Positions 1 to 8,792 of a stretch of 64,000 nt of DNA are shown here, piece by piece; position 1 is the first letter of the stretch, and each line of letters opens with the position of its first letter. A program made the position numbers and the translations under genes. The notes beneath the pieces are model-generated. The model saw only the letters and a program-made list of their open reading frames with translations. It was not told the DNA's origin and made no database searches. The stretch comes from Pseudoalteromonas rubra (GTDB lineage: Bacteria > Pseudomonadota > Gammaproteobacteria > Enterobacterales > Alteromonadaceae). The DNA lies in the NCBI RefSeq assembly GCF_005886805.2, contig NZ_CP045429.1, positions 2,574,501 to 2,638,500 on the forward strand, given 5' to 3'.

Positions 1-93
1 CCCCTACCTTAAACTTTAAAATAGAAAAACCATTTTAAAAAAATCAACACCAAAACTTCCCTCTTATTTTTACTATTGCCAAAAAGTTCATGA

Positions 94-768
94 CTAATAA
101 ATATCGCTCCACTTTTCAATGGAATCCCAGTCTACTTCTTGATCAACAACCCTCGCATTTGCATAGTAAGTTCTTCGGTAAGAAAATATTTTTTCTGTAA
201 GCCTAAAGTCACTAACAAAACCTTTTTCAACAATCTCCAAGCGTGAAACCAATTTCTTGTCTAAGTCAAAAATTGCAACTCTCGTTTTTGGCCCCTTTCT
301 ATAATCTGTTGTAAGCCATTCTTGAATAGCTAAATAACGGCCACCTAGCAATTCACTGCGTTCAAACCCATAGTAGAAAGTCGGTACTTTATGTCCTTCG
401 ATTTCCAATGAGTAATATGCAGGGCCAAATTTGACTTCGCTCTTATAATTTAACTGATACTGCACCTTTGATTTTCTCGTCATTTGACTAATGTCTTTTG
501 CCTGTTGAATACAGCTATTTAGAGTTTCATGAAAATCGACACCCGAACAACCAGCTTTACGCCCCAGCGTATCCTCTCCCTCTGCTGAATATTGAGATGG
601 ACCTACTTCTGTGCAACGAAAACGCCACTCTTTGATCCCTGCATCGATTGGATATTGCCGGGACAGCTCCAGTAGTGACTTTCTGGTTATTTGTGATTTC
701 AAAATATTTCCTCGAAACGCAGTTAACGCTTTGCGACCTTTGTGTTCAAAGTTAAGTGCTAATTGCAC
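94..768 (-). CDS. Uncharacterised protein, 224 aa
   Basis: I do not recognise this protein. It has no signal peptide or membrane segment and is rich in Tyr, Lys and Arg. Three Cys lie in the N-terminal half. The C-terminal half has alternating hydrophobic strands ending in a Trp-rich tail (DWDSIEKWSDIY). It is read in the same direction as the integron cassettes, and an attC-like core occurs 480 bp to its right, so it is probably a cassette gene. No attC could be placed directly on either side. The start is an ATG. The open frame looks real because it is long and free of stops in an AT-rich region, but no function can be given. Confidence 0.6.
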   Translation of the reverse strand: MQLALNFEHKGRKALTAFRGNILKSQITRKSLLELSRQYPIDAGIKEWRFRCTEVGPSQYSAEGEDTLGRKAGCSGVDFHETLNSCIQQAKDISQMTRKSKVQYQLNYKSEVKFGPAYYSLEIEGHKVPTFYYGFERSELLGGRYLAIQEWLTTDYRKGPKTRVAIFDLDKKLVSRLEIVEKGFVSDFRLTEKIFSYRRTYYANARVVDQEVDWDSIEKWSDIY

Positions 769-928
769 TGTAACACCCGAACATGATTGCTCTAAGCTTA
801 CTTCTTAAAGATGAAGACCATATGTTTTCATATGCTGATGCTATGAAAGTCATATTTTGAATACTCTCATAAGACACAGAGAACAAAACCGACAACTAAA
901 TAGATTGCTGAGTTTATAGTTACAATTC

Positions 929-1219
929 CTAACAGCAACCTTCAACTAAGATCAACTTACTCTTAGTTGTGCTATGGCGTATCGCGAACAGAGGTTGTGC
1001 GTCAGGATCAGCTAAAAACTCTTTGGCGACATCCTTATTTGGGAACTCCAGTACAACAACTCTTTCTGGGTGCCAGTCCCCTTCCATGACCTCGGGCTCA
1101 ACACCTTGGACAACGTACCTTCCTCCATGCTTTTTAATAAATTCGGGGATTTCTTTAATATATTTTTTAAAACGAGGAAAGTCGGTGATAGAAAAGTCTA
1201 GTATCAAATATCCTTTCAA
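929..1219 (-). CDS. DUF1330 family protein
   Basis: This is a small alpha/beta (ferredoxin-like) protein of about 97 aa matching the DUF1330 family. The N-terminal strand KGYLILDFSITD is followed by a helix with the FxxYxxxxPxF pattern, a GGRYVVQG strand and the EGDWHPERVVVLEFPNKD segment typical of the family; the end is SKLILVEG. DUF1330 proteins are dimeric-barrel folds without an assigned reaction. I place the start at the TTG at 1219, because AAAGGAG lies about nine bases upstream; an in-frame start further up would lie inside the attC-like repeat. The gene sits directly left of an AACGC recombination core (1255), so it looks like a cassette gene. Confidence 0.75.
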   Translation of the reverse strand: MKGYLILDFSITDFPRFKKYIKEIPEFIKKHGGRYVVQGVEPEVMEGDWHPERVVVLEFPNKDVAKEFLADPDAQPLFAIRHSTTKSKLILVEGCC

Positions 1220-1251
1220 AATAAGTACTCCTTTACTTAGGTTAATAATGA

Positions 1252-1342
1252 AATAACGCCTGCAATAAAGTGCCCACACTGAGATAAAAAAGCACACCTG
1301 ACTTACTTTCTGTCTATTCCAAACTCATTGCAATGATTAACC
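1252..1342 (-). repeat. attC-like site (degenerate) at start of DUF1330 cassette
   Basis: The left core ataacgcctgc followed by aataaagtg closely resembles the clear attC at 45198. The right core is weak (gattaacc). Confidence 0.4.
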
Positions 1343-2006
1343 ATTTGCAACGAGCATTGCCTCCAGACTGTTACCGATACAAAGCCTTCGCAGCTGAGAA
1401 ACAAAGTTCAGTACCTTTCGAGTATCAATTTTTATTGCGCCCAAAATCTTGCACACCTCCTCAGTACAACAACCTGTTAATCCTGTCGGATGATCTTCTA
1501 GACCGATAGTGGCTGTAAGCTATTAAATTCAAGTATTTCCTTAGGCATTTACGTTTGCATAAAATACCGGCTAAACACTTGTTTGCTTTTTGATGCGGTG
1601 TCCCCACTCAGCGACCAGCAAAGTGTCAATTTCAATGTGTCTGTTAACACTATAGTATTGTTGCCGAATTACATCTTTATTGTAGTTCGGTGAAAGAAGT
1701 AAAACGACTGCATTTTTAATTCAACTAAAGGACGAAACGCACAACGCGTGGAAAACCAGAATACATCTTCCAGGCTCTCATACTGCTGAAAACTTGCCAT
1801 GTCGAAAGAAATATCCCTTGAATCGCAATCCTTGCCCCTGGCCTTTATGTCAAGACACCCTGTGTCCACCAGCCATTTGCTTATAACTTCTGTCTTGCAA
1901 TGCTAATTTCATCCTCAATGACGACGACACAACGGTAAGGATATAGAGGTACAAGACATGATAGTTCTTAATAACCAGTTAATTGGATGTACCTCATTGA
2001 TGCTAG
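1343..2006. other. Gene-poor stretch, no supported feature
   Basis: There is no convincing gene here. A 66-codon minus-strand frame (1669-1869) has no ribosome binding site or family resemblance. The stretch may be decayed cassette DNA. Confidence 0.4.
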
Positions 2007-2486
2007 TCACAAGCCATTTAGATCAACTATCATACCGCGATAGTCAAACCCCTTAGATTTGTAGAAAGCTAACTCTACTTTTTTAAACGAATCGAGGTAT
2101 GCTGCTAATAGCGGCGCAAAAAATACAGTCGCATAGTAGTGTTTTACTTCTCCATCAGGAAAATAACCAACATCATGGATTAGCCAATGTTGTATGTCGA
2201 AAAACCTGAAAAACACGACCGCAGCCAGACCAAATAGTAGAGATAAAAAAAGCTGACACCAAAGTGGTTTATCAAATTTCCATAAAATTCTACTGAGCCC
2301 AGATAGAAAAATCACATAAAAATAGAACACCGAAAGTAAAAATACAACTAAAAAATCAAGTTCCTCTGGTAACAAGAAAAAGCTAAATGCAGGTGCGACA
2401 CACCCAAGCATATTTATTTTATATCTGTCGACAAAAGACTCGCCTTGGAATATTACATCATAGGGTAAAGAGGTTACTATTTTCAT
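2007..2486 (-). CDS. Small membrane protein, unknown function
   Basis: This 159-aa protein has four probable transmembrane segments, roughly residues 25-42 (aromatic, Leu/Phe-rich), 43-65, 75-98 and 125-142. A soluble tail ends in KSKGFDYRGMIVDLNGL. No catalytic motif is visible and I do not recognise the family. The start codon lies just left of a degenerate attC-like repeat (2492-2577), and the gene reads away from intI, as expected for an integron cassette. Small multi-pass proteins are common cassette cargo. Confidence 0.6.
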   Translation of the reverse strand: MKIVTSLPYDVIFQGESFVDRYKINMLGCVAPAFSFFLLPEELDFLVVFLLSVFYFYVIFLSGLSRILWKFDKPLWCQLFLSLLFGLAAVVFFRFFDIQHWLIHDVGYFPDGEVKHYYATVFFAPLLAAYLDSFKKVELAFYKSKGFDYRGMIVDLNGL

Positions 2487-2491
2487 CTTGG

Positions 2492-2577
2492 CTATAAGCC
2501 CTTAAAAATGTGCAACTAAATCCACTCTGAAATCAGCGCCGAAGCAGTGCGTTCTTAGCGTTACATTGTCATTAACT
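2492..2577 (-). repeat. attC-like site, degenerate
   Basis: The cores are tataagccc on the left and cattaacta on the right. The interior (agcgccgaagcagtgcg, then agcgttacattg) matches the neighbouring site at 3045. Confidence 0.35.
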
Positions 2578-2821
2578 AATGACCTCGGTTAGAATAATAC
2601 TTCCGAAAAAGATAACAGTAATGTATTAAGGGTATTAGCATGGGAATACCAGGACTAAATAACCCACCGACTTGAAAAACTTCAGGTGACCCGAAGCCAA
2701 ATATTGAGTTTATAAGCACTAAAACTGAAGCCCAAATAGCAATAATGCCGCCAAGGAGAGCAAAAAAGTTACAGTAGCTTTTTGTTTTTTTAGAGATATT
2801 CTCTCGTATTATATAACTCAA
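2576..2821 (-). CDS. Small two-TM membrane protein
   Basis: This 81-aa protein has two predicted membrane helices, about residues 17-38 and 50-69, joined by a short glycine-rich loop (FGFGSPEVFQVGG). Its start overlaps the end of the upstream 74-aa membrane protein by about 30 bases. The two are therefore probably translationally coupled partners in one cassette, or one gene split by a frame change. The stop codon lies at the edge of the degenerate attC at 2492-2577. The family is not recognised. Confidence 0.5.
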   Translation of the reverse strand: MSYIIRENISKKTKSYCNFFALLGGIIAIWASVLVLINSIFGFGSPEVFQVGGLFSPGIPMLIPLIHYCYLFRKYYSNRGH

Positions 2822-3014
2822 CTAACAATAGCCACAAAGAGACAATAGCCAAAGTACACATTACAAGTAATGACAACACCAAGAACTCGTATAATTTCAC
2901 TGTTTTTACTAACGAATCCAACACTATGAAGTAGCTTAAAAACAGCCCTCCAACAGCTAAGATAGTCGCAGGGACCAATACCAAAACAATATCTAAGAGT
3001 ATTAATTTCCGCAT
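2790..3014 (-). CDS. Small two-TM membrane protein
   Basis: This 74-aa protein has two hydrophobic helices, about residues 8-32 and 42-66. The ATG start is 30 bases left of the attC-like site at 3045, so the gene begins the cassette. It overlaps the following 81-aa membrane protein. No family is recognised; the pair could be subunits of a small membrane complex or two halves of one decayed gene. Confidence 0.5.
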   Translation of the reverse strand: MRKLILLDIVLVLVPATILAVGGLFLSYFIVLDSLVKTVKLYEFLVLSLLVMCTLAIVSLWLLLVELYNTREYL

Positions 3015-3044
3015 AGAATTAACAAATAAGTCAATGCTCCAATA

Positions 3045-3126
3045 TTAAGCGTCAAATACAGACTAAGCTTCACAGCGAATGAGCGTTAGCCTGACGTTAC
3101 ATCCGCGCCATTATTAGCATGTTATG
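3045..3126 (-). repeat. attC-like site downstream of the mCpol/2TM-beta cassette
   Basis: The left core is ttaagcgtc and the right core catgttatgtg. The inner arms gactaagcttcacagcgaa and tgagcgttagcctgacg keep the usual attC pattern with several substitutions. Confidence 0.5.
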
Positions 3127-3197
3127 TGTATTGCCCATACCTTTTCCCGAGCCCCCCAAAAAAAGCAAAGTTAATACTTGTATCTCAAGAACTGATT

Positions 3198-3674
3198 TTA
3201 ATGCACTGCATTACTCGTTAAGTATGAAAGCATACTCTGATAATTGGATACTGACTTTTTCAGGAGATTAATAATTTTATCTTCTTGTCCATCATGAACC
3301 ACAATCAAACGGCCTCTCACACTATCAAACATAGTAAAGGTAACTTCAGAGCGTTTGTATTTTATCCAGCACCCCACCGCTAATAACACCCAAATCAAAG
3401 TGACCACCAGCCCTGCTAAAAGCTTCTCAATCGAATCAACATTCAGCGAAGCCTTACCAACAGCAAATAGTGCCAGAAAAATAAAAGGTGACGCGATAAA
3501 TTTCCATATCGCATTTTTTGATGTAGAACGAATGACATTTTCCACATCAATTTCATCATACTGGGCCTCAAACGCGATAGAATCTTCCGAGTCGCTATAT
3601 TCATAAGACAACGCTTTGTCATTAAATACGAACTTAACTTTGTGCCCTTTAAACTTCTGATAAATCGTTTCCAC
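3198..3674 (-). CDS. Two-TM/beta membrane protein, probable Panoptes-type effector
   Basis: This 158-aa protein has a beta-rich N-terminal part (residues 8-42), two transmembrane helices (about 57-76 and 85-104), and a second beta-rich segment with an amphipathic C-terminal helix (109-150). It follows an mCpol cyclase gene by 140 bp in the same cassette. In published Panoptes systems an mCpol enzyme makes a cyclic dinucleotide that keeps a 2TM-beta effector switched off. Loss of the nucleotide during infection releases membrane damage. Gene order, size and topology fit that effector, but the family assignment is inferred from architecture and neighbour, not from a motif. The start is GTG with AGGAGG five bases upstream. 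Confidence 0.65.
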   Translation of the reverse strand: METIYQKFKGHKVKFVFNDKALSYEYSDSEDSIAFEAQYDEIDVENVIRSTSKNAIWKFIASPFIFLALFAVGKASLNVDSIEKLLAGLVVTLIWVLLAVGCWIKYKRSEVTFTMFDSVRGRLIVVHDGQEDKIINLLKKSVSNYQSMLSYLTSNAVH

Positions 3675-3815
3675 CCACCCTCCTGAAGTACATACACAGC
3701 AACTCGTAATCCCAGGATAGTATCATACCTATTAGATTCACTTTATGAGTACAGTTAGCGTTTCATCTAGGCTTCGTTTAACCAAAAACCTTGGCAGCCA
3801 TACATATGTGCATCA

Positions 3816-4157
3816 TTATTCCACTCCAAAGATTTCAACTCTATTTCGCCCGAAAGCTTTCGCCTTTTTTAGCGCAAGTGCCGCATCACTGGGCTTTTCT
3901 CCAACTCCTACAGACCAGGTTATACCATTTTTGCTAAGCAGCTCTGGACTAACAATAAAGTCCGAAGAAGCTTTCACTAATATACTGTCACCACCACAAA
4001 AAACCACTTCACAACCTGAAGCAATAAGGTGTTCTCGAATTTGTTGTAGTTCCATTGCTATCAATGCTGAGTAACTTGCAGCTTGCTCTAAACAATCTGA
4101 AAAAATCAACTTCTCTAGCTGTTTTCCTATCTCGTCACCATCAAAAACAATATACAT
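3816..4157 (-). CDS. Minimal CRISPR polymerase (mCpol) cyclase, Panoptes-like
   Basis: This 113-aa protein is a single palm (RRM-like) domain related to the Cas10 polymerase/GGDEF fold. The first strand ends in a metal-binding FDGDEIG (residues 5-11). The second motif is CGGDS (54-58), equivalent to GGDD of Cas10. The C-terminal part SVGVGEKPSDAA to GRNRV (81-105) is the nucleotide-fold end shared with mCpol proteins. The length fits a stand-alone mCpol. Such enzymes make cyclic oligonucleotides; in Panoptes these hold a membrane effector inactive. The downstream two-TM/beta gene supports this role. The cassette is flanked by attC-like repeats at 3045 and 4170. GGDS instead of GGDD is a variant seen in the sequence; its effect is unknown. 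Confidence 0.8.
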   Translation of the reverse strand: MYIVFDGDEIGKQLEKLIFSDCLEQAASYSALIAMELQQIREHLIASGCEVVFCGGDSILVKASSDFIVSPELLSKNGITWSVGVGEKPSDAALALKKAKAFGRNRVEIFGVE

Positions 4158-4169
4158 CTCGACTCCTCA

Positions 4170-4271
4170 ATACAACAGCTCTCGCTTATGTAAAAACTCA
4201 CTATTTGGTTAGCCGCAACATGAAACAAAATCAGCCAGCCAAAATTTGGTCGCTGTTAAACAGTTTGTTAT
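4170..4271 (-). repeat. attC-like site of the paraoxonase-like cassette
   Basis: The left core is tacaacagctctcgc. The right core gtttgttat overlaps the stop codon of the paraoxonase-like gene, the usual arrangement in this array. Confidence 0.5.
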
Positions 4272-5341
4272 TGTGGTTTCATGCTTGAATCCCGTTTACA
4301 ATCAAGTATGAATGGTTCAAAAACACTGCCGATCAACACGTGGTCTTGATAGGGCGCACCAACACTTGAACCTGAGATAGCCTCTCCGTTATTCAGGTAT
4401 ATTTCATCCACCGACATACCATCGTTTACATTTACCCGAAGTACTTGTGACGCTGAGAGGTTTGCATGATTTTTACTGTGCTCCAGATACTTGAGCATTT
4501 GCGGATGACCTGCGACCCACAAGTTACCTTCAGAATCCCACTCAAGGTTGTCAAGCCCGCTATCAATTGTCATTTCGTCGATGAGTTGCAACTTTCCTGT
4601 TTGGTTATCTCGAGCATAGGTTAACAGTCTCTCACCAGTGGACTCTGAGACATACACTTTTGACGAATCAAGGCTGACTTGAATACCGTTTGGGTAAGTC
4701 AGGTCGCCAGTTAATTTAGTAATACTACCGTTATTTCCATATGCTATTCCACCACGCGCCAGACGGCCGAAGGATTCCAAAAGGCGACCAAAGCGAGTAA
4801 GGCTGCCTTTGTCGATGGTTGCATAAAAACTTTCACTGTTAATTGCCGCAACGTCATTTAGGCTATACGGTAAATCTGTTTTAAATGTTTTTGCACGTTT
4901 AAGCGCCCCATCGATAATATCAAAAATGATTACTTCACTATCAGAGCGTTGCTCACTGCCGGGGGCTGATGGGGGATGATTCACGACAAAAAGCCGATCA
5001 GCTCCATGAGGGTTCTTCCACAACGAAACTCCATGCGGGTAAAAAGTATCGCTAAGGTCGTGAGACATAAGCGTTGGCTTTGAATAGGAGCCTGTTTGAT
5101 AAGTATATATCCCACCACCACCAGACCAGTTGCGCCGATCGTGTGCAGAGATAAAAGCCAGACCACTTGTTGGGTCAATCGTTATATCCTCTGCGCCCAC
5201 CACACCCTCTACTGTACTGCAGGAGCCTGCAAAATGCGGTTCGATTGTTTTATATGCTCCGCTATCAATAATTGTATCCATGACAAAAACAGCCGGCGGT
5301 AAGATCAGGACCGCGATACCTATTAAGCACTTTTTTAGCAT
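4268..5341 (-). CDS. Paraoxonase/arylesterase-like six-bladed propeller protein
   Basis: This 357-aa protein starts with a membrane anchor or signal segment (residues 4-21) followed by a beta-propeller of the paraoxonase/SMP-30 type. Family marks are EDITIDPTSGLAFISAHDRR near residue 50, PHGVSLW, LFVVNH, LNDVAAINSESFYATID and YPNGIQVS. The length equals that of typical PON enzymes (about 355 aa). Members are calcium-dependent lactonases or arylesterases. The usual calcium-binding Asn/Asp/Glu positions seem present (LNDV, NG, LEWD), but the exact substrate cannot be read from sequence. Lactone or quorum-signal hydrolysis is possible. The stop overlaps an attC-like right core, so the gene is a probable cassette in the minus orientation. 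Confidence 0.7.
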   Translation of the reverse strand: MLKKCLIGIAVLILPPAVFVMDTIIDSGAYKTIEPHFAGSCSTVEGVVGAEDITIDPTSGLAFISAHDRRNWSGGGGIYTYQTGSYSKPTLMSHDLSDTFYPHGVSLWKNPHGADRLFVVNHPPSAPGSEQRSDSEVIIFDIIDGALKRAKTFKTDLPYSLNDVAAINSESFYATIDKGSLTRFGRLLESFGRLARGGIAYGNNGSITKLTGDLTYPNGIQVSLDSSKVYVSESTGERLLTYARDNQTGKLQLIDEMTIDSGLDNLEWDSEGNLWVAGHPQMLKYLEHSKNHANLSASQVLRVNVNDGMSVDEIYLNNGEAISGSSVGAPYQDHVLIGSVFEPFILDCKRDSSMKPQ

Positions 5342-6270
5342 TCAATTTCTCTTTGTTAATTTACCTGTTCAATTAAAGTCGGACTAATGAATAAGAACAG
5401 ATATATGTTGATAAGCCCAAATAACCAAAGCACGTGTCCCTTGTTAATTGAGTCTCTTCTTCTCATCTAACAGAGCTTGTTGCTCAATTACTATTGCTGA
5501 TTGACATGCCCCGCATACTCGCCACAAGCACTTTTATTTTTTAATAATTTTGGAGCCCAATCTATGCGATAGATACAGTTAGAAGATAACCAATGGCCCT
5601 ATTTAAGTAACTTGGAGTATTGTAATAATTTGTGATGCATTTTTACCCAGGCGGTCACTGAGCAATGAAAAAACACTCACAAGTAGTGAACTTGTTTTTG
5701 TTGAGCCCAAGCGCATGAGCCGCCATGGGCAACCTCAATTATGAGGAGCCAACTAATCAACATTCACCACGGCCATCCTCATCAAAAAGCGGGATGTTCT
5801 AAATTGGCGTGTGTCATTTTTAGATGGGTGATGTAATGAATACCTTGCCATTTATGGAGCCATTCGGAGTTTTTTATAGGCAACTCTTCTAACTTATTGA
5901 AGTCCACCCTACAAACATTGCTACCTCAACAAAGCACTGGAGAATTCCCTCTTTAGGGTGATCAGTAGGACGAGATAGTAATTTGTGCGTAACTACCTCC
6001 ATAGAACAGCCTGGATATTTGTTTCAATAAGTGGTTTTAGACAAAGCGGTCGTTTTGGTAATCCCAAAGGAGTTTATGGCTGGCTTATTTGCGCGCAACA
6101 CTTTCACCACATATATTAAATTTAGGAAAACTTTTTGTTTGTGCATTTTTCCTGTGTAGCAATTTCGCTGCCCGGTTATGTTGAGCAATTCTAATGTGAA
6201 CTCTGAAATCTAGCTAATGGCTAGCAAGAGTTGGCATTGCTCTATCCAACTAAAACTAAATTCACGACGT
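5342..6270. other. Long intergenic region upstream of the lodA-like gene
   Basis: About 930 bp without a credible gene. It contains the hairpin cctcaattatgagg (5733-5746), which recurs in inverted orientation near 19749. The last 150 bases are AT-rich and probably hold the promoter of the lodA/lodB-like pair. No attC site is recognisable. Confidence 0.45.
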
Positions 6271-6285
6271 AAAGGAGTGATTGTG

Positions 6286-8754
6286 ATGGCATTAATACAA
6301 CAAGTTAAACAGGCACTTATCAGACTAATTGACGCAGACGCAGGCTGGTTGGAGTTGTTGAACCACCATGGCTGGCAAATCGGCTTAGCAACGTTACGGC
6401 AATTAAGTGATGATGATTTTAAACAAGCGTTATTGACCAAGCCCTTAACAATAGATAGGAACCTGGCCGGCTTTACTGACTTTCATGTATCAGCAAACCA
6501 TTTAATTAGTGCCAGTGAGCCTGCTAAAAGCTTGTTATATCATGCTTTTGCGTCCCCGAATGTATTAACCAAACCGGATGGATTTGAACTTCAGGCGTTT
6601 CCGAGCAGAGCAGAGATAGAAGTTGTCGAGAACTTTGTTTTTGCCGCCAGACAAGCCACATTGGCAGACATTGAACAACAAGCTCGTACCATTATGGGCT
6701 TTCCGGACAATGTAGAGCTGGAGCTGGCTGTGTGTAGCTTTAGTACCGAATACCGTGTTGCTCAGTCAACCGTACATGGTACTCATGCCGATATGTGTTT
6801 TTCGCGTACTGGTATTGCCCGGGTAGGAACCGATGAAGCCGTTTACTCACCCGAATTAAGAGGCTATAGCGTGTTTTTAGATGACGACGATATTCATCAA
6901 ATTCGTGTTTTGCCCTGCCACTTCTGTCCTTATATTGCCGCTAAGTTTAAAGGTCGTAAAGACCGTTTTGGCCCGGTCGCGGTGTTAAGCGAAAACGTAG
7001 ATGATTCGAATAATGAATTTTGGGTGCCCTTACACAAGTTATTCAACGGCGAGGAATGTATTTCGGGCCTTAAACTTGACGTTGATCAGCAAGCCAATTT
7101 GTATAATCAAAAATTGGAGAAATTTGCAGAGTTACTTAACCGGGAAGGCCTTAGCGAAGTGCCGGAATCCGCGTTACGTCAGTCACCTTTCCGGCTTACT
7201 GAGTTATTAGCTGAGTGGGGTGATGCGACAACGTTTGGGGCTGGTGCTTTAGTTCCGGTTGCCCACCCTTTAGTTGCAGGCGCCGCTTTAGATGGAGCGC
7301 CGTTAGATTTTATGACTCCTAAAATGACAGACAGAGGCCTCTTTTACAATGCGTTTGCTCCGACTTTGGCGATGCAAGCCGAAAGAAGCGGTGCGCGCCC
7401 TTGGCCCGAGTATGCCCATATTCGGGAAAAGGTTAATGAAGATGGCAGCAAGACCAGTTTGACAAACAACCCTGATGTCATCGACATCACCAAACAAGGT
7501 GGCTTTAATGCACTCCACTACCTGGATTTTGCCGCCGATGGCTCTGTCACGCCTCATGTTAAAGTGGCTGAAAGTAATACTGGTTTGTCGCACAATGGCA
7601 AACCGCTGGAAAGCATCAGTGCATATAGTTTGGTTTCTGCGCCCGACTTCTTCCCTAAGGTGCGTCAGCGTTTTGTTTATAGTTGGTGGAAAAATGATAT
7701 TCCCAAACAGGCACGTGCGGGCACCCTACCTGCCTGGTGGAGCTGGTTGGTTGAACACAACCATTGGCAAAACTTATGGCGGGCAGATCCAACCCCGTTA
7801 TCTGACTTAAGGGTCGCAGCAAACATTCAGTTACCTAATTCACCTTTTACTAAAAATGATATCACCGCTAGTGCAATAGTAGCTTTACCTCAGGCCGAAG
7901 TGGCAACGGATGGCACAACTGCTGAAATCATAAAAATGGCTCATCCAAAGCGAAATACCTTTTTGCCGGATGGCGCGGCTGGTATTTTTGCCCCTGGCTG
8001 GGATACCAGTTTTGATACTTTAAGTACCCCGCAAGGCAATGTGGATCATTTGGCCGCGTATGGTTTAGGTAGCCCCTTTCCGGAGGATGCCAAGTTATGT
8101 GCTGCGCTGAGCACCTTTTGGCCAGCAGCTGCACCTGATACTACTCGCACCTTTTTTGAAGTGCCTTTTAGCGCAGGTAGTGTTGTGCCATTAACCGATG
8201 CCGAAAGCGGCGTTGGTGATGAAGTCTCGTGGGATGGCTTAACCGGCCCTCACTTTGTCGACCGTAATGCAGAGCGTAGTGTGGTGCAATTCCCTGATTA
8301 TCCTCGCGCCGATTACACTCGCAATGCGTTGAATGGGCTATTTTCAATTGCACAAACCAGCAAGATCTCACTTGAAGAATATAAACGTCGGATAGTGGCC
8401 ATGCTTAGGGTTTACCGGGCAATTGATAAGCTTGATAACAAAAATGATGCACATATAGTGTCGTTTAAACAAGTTAACCCGGGAGATAGCGAATTAGAGC
8501 AAGCAGAAGAGCGCACCAATGTGGATCTAACCGGTCCTATTTATCGCGTTGAGGGGTTTGATAATGAATTTTCCGGTCAGCAAAACGTGTCGTCCCCAAC
8601 CCCCACCCCCACAGATGAATCCAAACACTATGCCCAATACCAGGTTAAGGTAAGTTGGGTGGTATTTGTCGGATCAGGCGACAATGTATTAATGCGTTTA
8701 AACCTGGGTGACGGTTCGGCTCGCCGCAGTAACTGGGTTAGTCGTGATGTATAA
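6286..8754 (+). CDS. LodA/GoxA-like quinoprotein (CTQ-dependent) amino-acid oxidase
   Basis: This 822-aa protein matches the LodA/GoxA family. These oxidases carry a cysteine tryptophylquinone cofactor, deaminate amino acids (lysine epsilon-oxidase, glycine oxidase) and release hydrogen peroxide, which is antibacterial. The Asp-x-x-x-Cys motif (Asp601, Cys605) is the conserved pair around the cofactor Cys. Trp649 in the WDG motif is the best candidate for the cofactor Trp, with less certainty. I chose ATG 6286 because AAAGGAG lies ten bases upstream; an in-frame ATG at 6217 lacks one. The gene is transcribed against the cassettes and is followed 38 bases later by its maturation flavoprotein. 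Substrate specificity cannot be read from sequence. Confidence 0.85.
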   Translation: MALIQQVKQALIRLIDADAGWLELLNHHGWQIGLATLRQLSDDDFKQALLTKPLTIDRNLAGFTDFHVSANHLISASEPAKSLLYHAFASPNVLTKPDGFELQAFPSRAEIEVVENFVFAARQATLADIEQQARTIMGFPDNVELELAVCSFSTEYRVAQSTVHGTHADMCFSRTGIARVGTDEAVYSPELRGYSVFLDDDDIHQIRVLPCHFCPYIAAKFKGRKDRFGPVAVLSENVDDSNNEFWVPLHKLFNGEECISGLKLDVDQQANLYNQKLEKFAELLNREGLSEVPESALRQSPFRLTELLAEWGDATTFGAGALVPVAHPLVAGAALDGAPLDFMTPKMTDRGLFYNAFAPTLAMQAERSGARPWPEYAHIREKVNEDGSKTSLTNNPDVIDITKQGGFNALHYLDFAADGSVTPHVKVAESNTGLSHNGKPLESISAYSLVSAPDFFPKVRQRFVYSWWKNDIPKQARAGTLPAWWSWLVEHNHWQNLWRADPTPLSDLRVAANIQLPNSPFTKNDITASAIVALPQAEVATDGTTAEIIKMAHPKRNTFLPDGAAGIFAPGWDTSFDTLSTPQGNVDHLAAYGLGSPFPEDAKLCAALSTFWPAAAPDTTRTFFEVPFSAGSVVPLTDAESGVGDEVSWDGLTGPHFVDRNAERSVVQFPDYPRADYTRNALNGLFSIAQTSKISLEEYKRRIVAMLRVYRAIDKLDNKNDAHIVSFKQVNPGDSELEQAEERTNVDLTGPIYRVEGFDNEFSGQQNVSSPTPTPTDESKHYAQYQVKVSWVVFVGSGDNVLMRLNLGDGSARRSNWVSRDV

Positions 8755-8792
8755 ACCCGTTTTATGCTATTTAAGCTATCCGGAGTCGCTTA

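Noticed and set aside
1669..1869. 66-codon minus-strand frame as a gene
   Set aside because: No ribosome binding site, no family resemblance, and no attC core at either end.
2007..3014. Toxin-antitoxin module formed by the three small membrane proteins
   Set aside because: All are membrane proteins without toxin or antitoxin motifs; evidence insufficient.
6217..6285. Upstream start for the lodA-like gene
   Set aside because: No Shine-Dalgarno before 6217, while AAAGGAG precedes ATG 6286.
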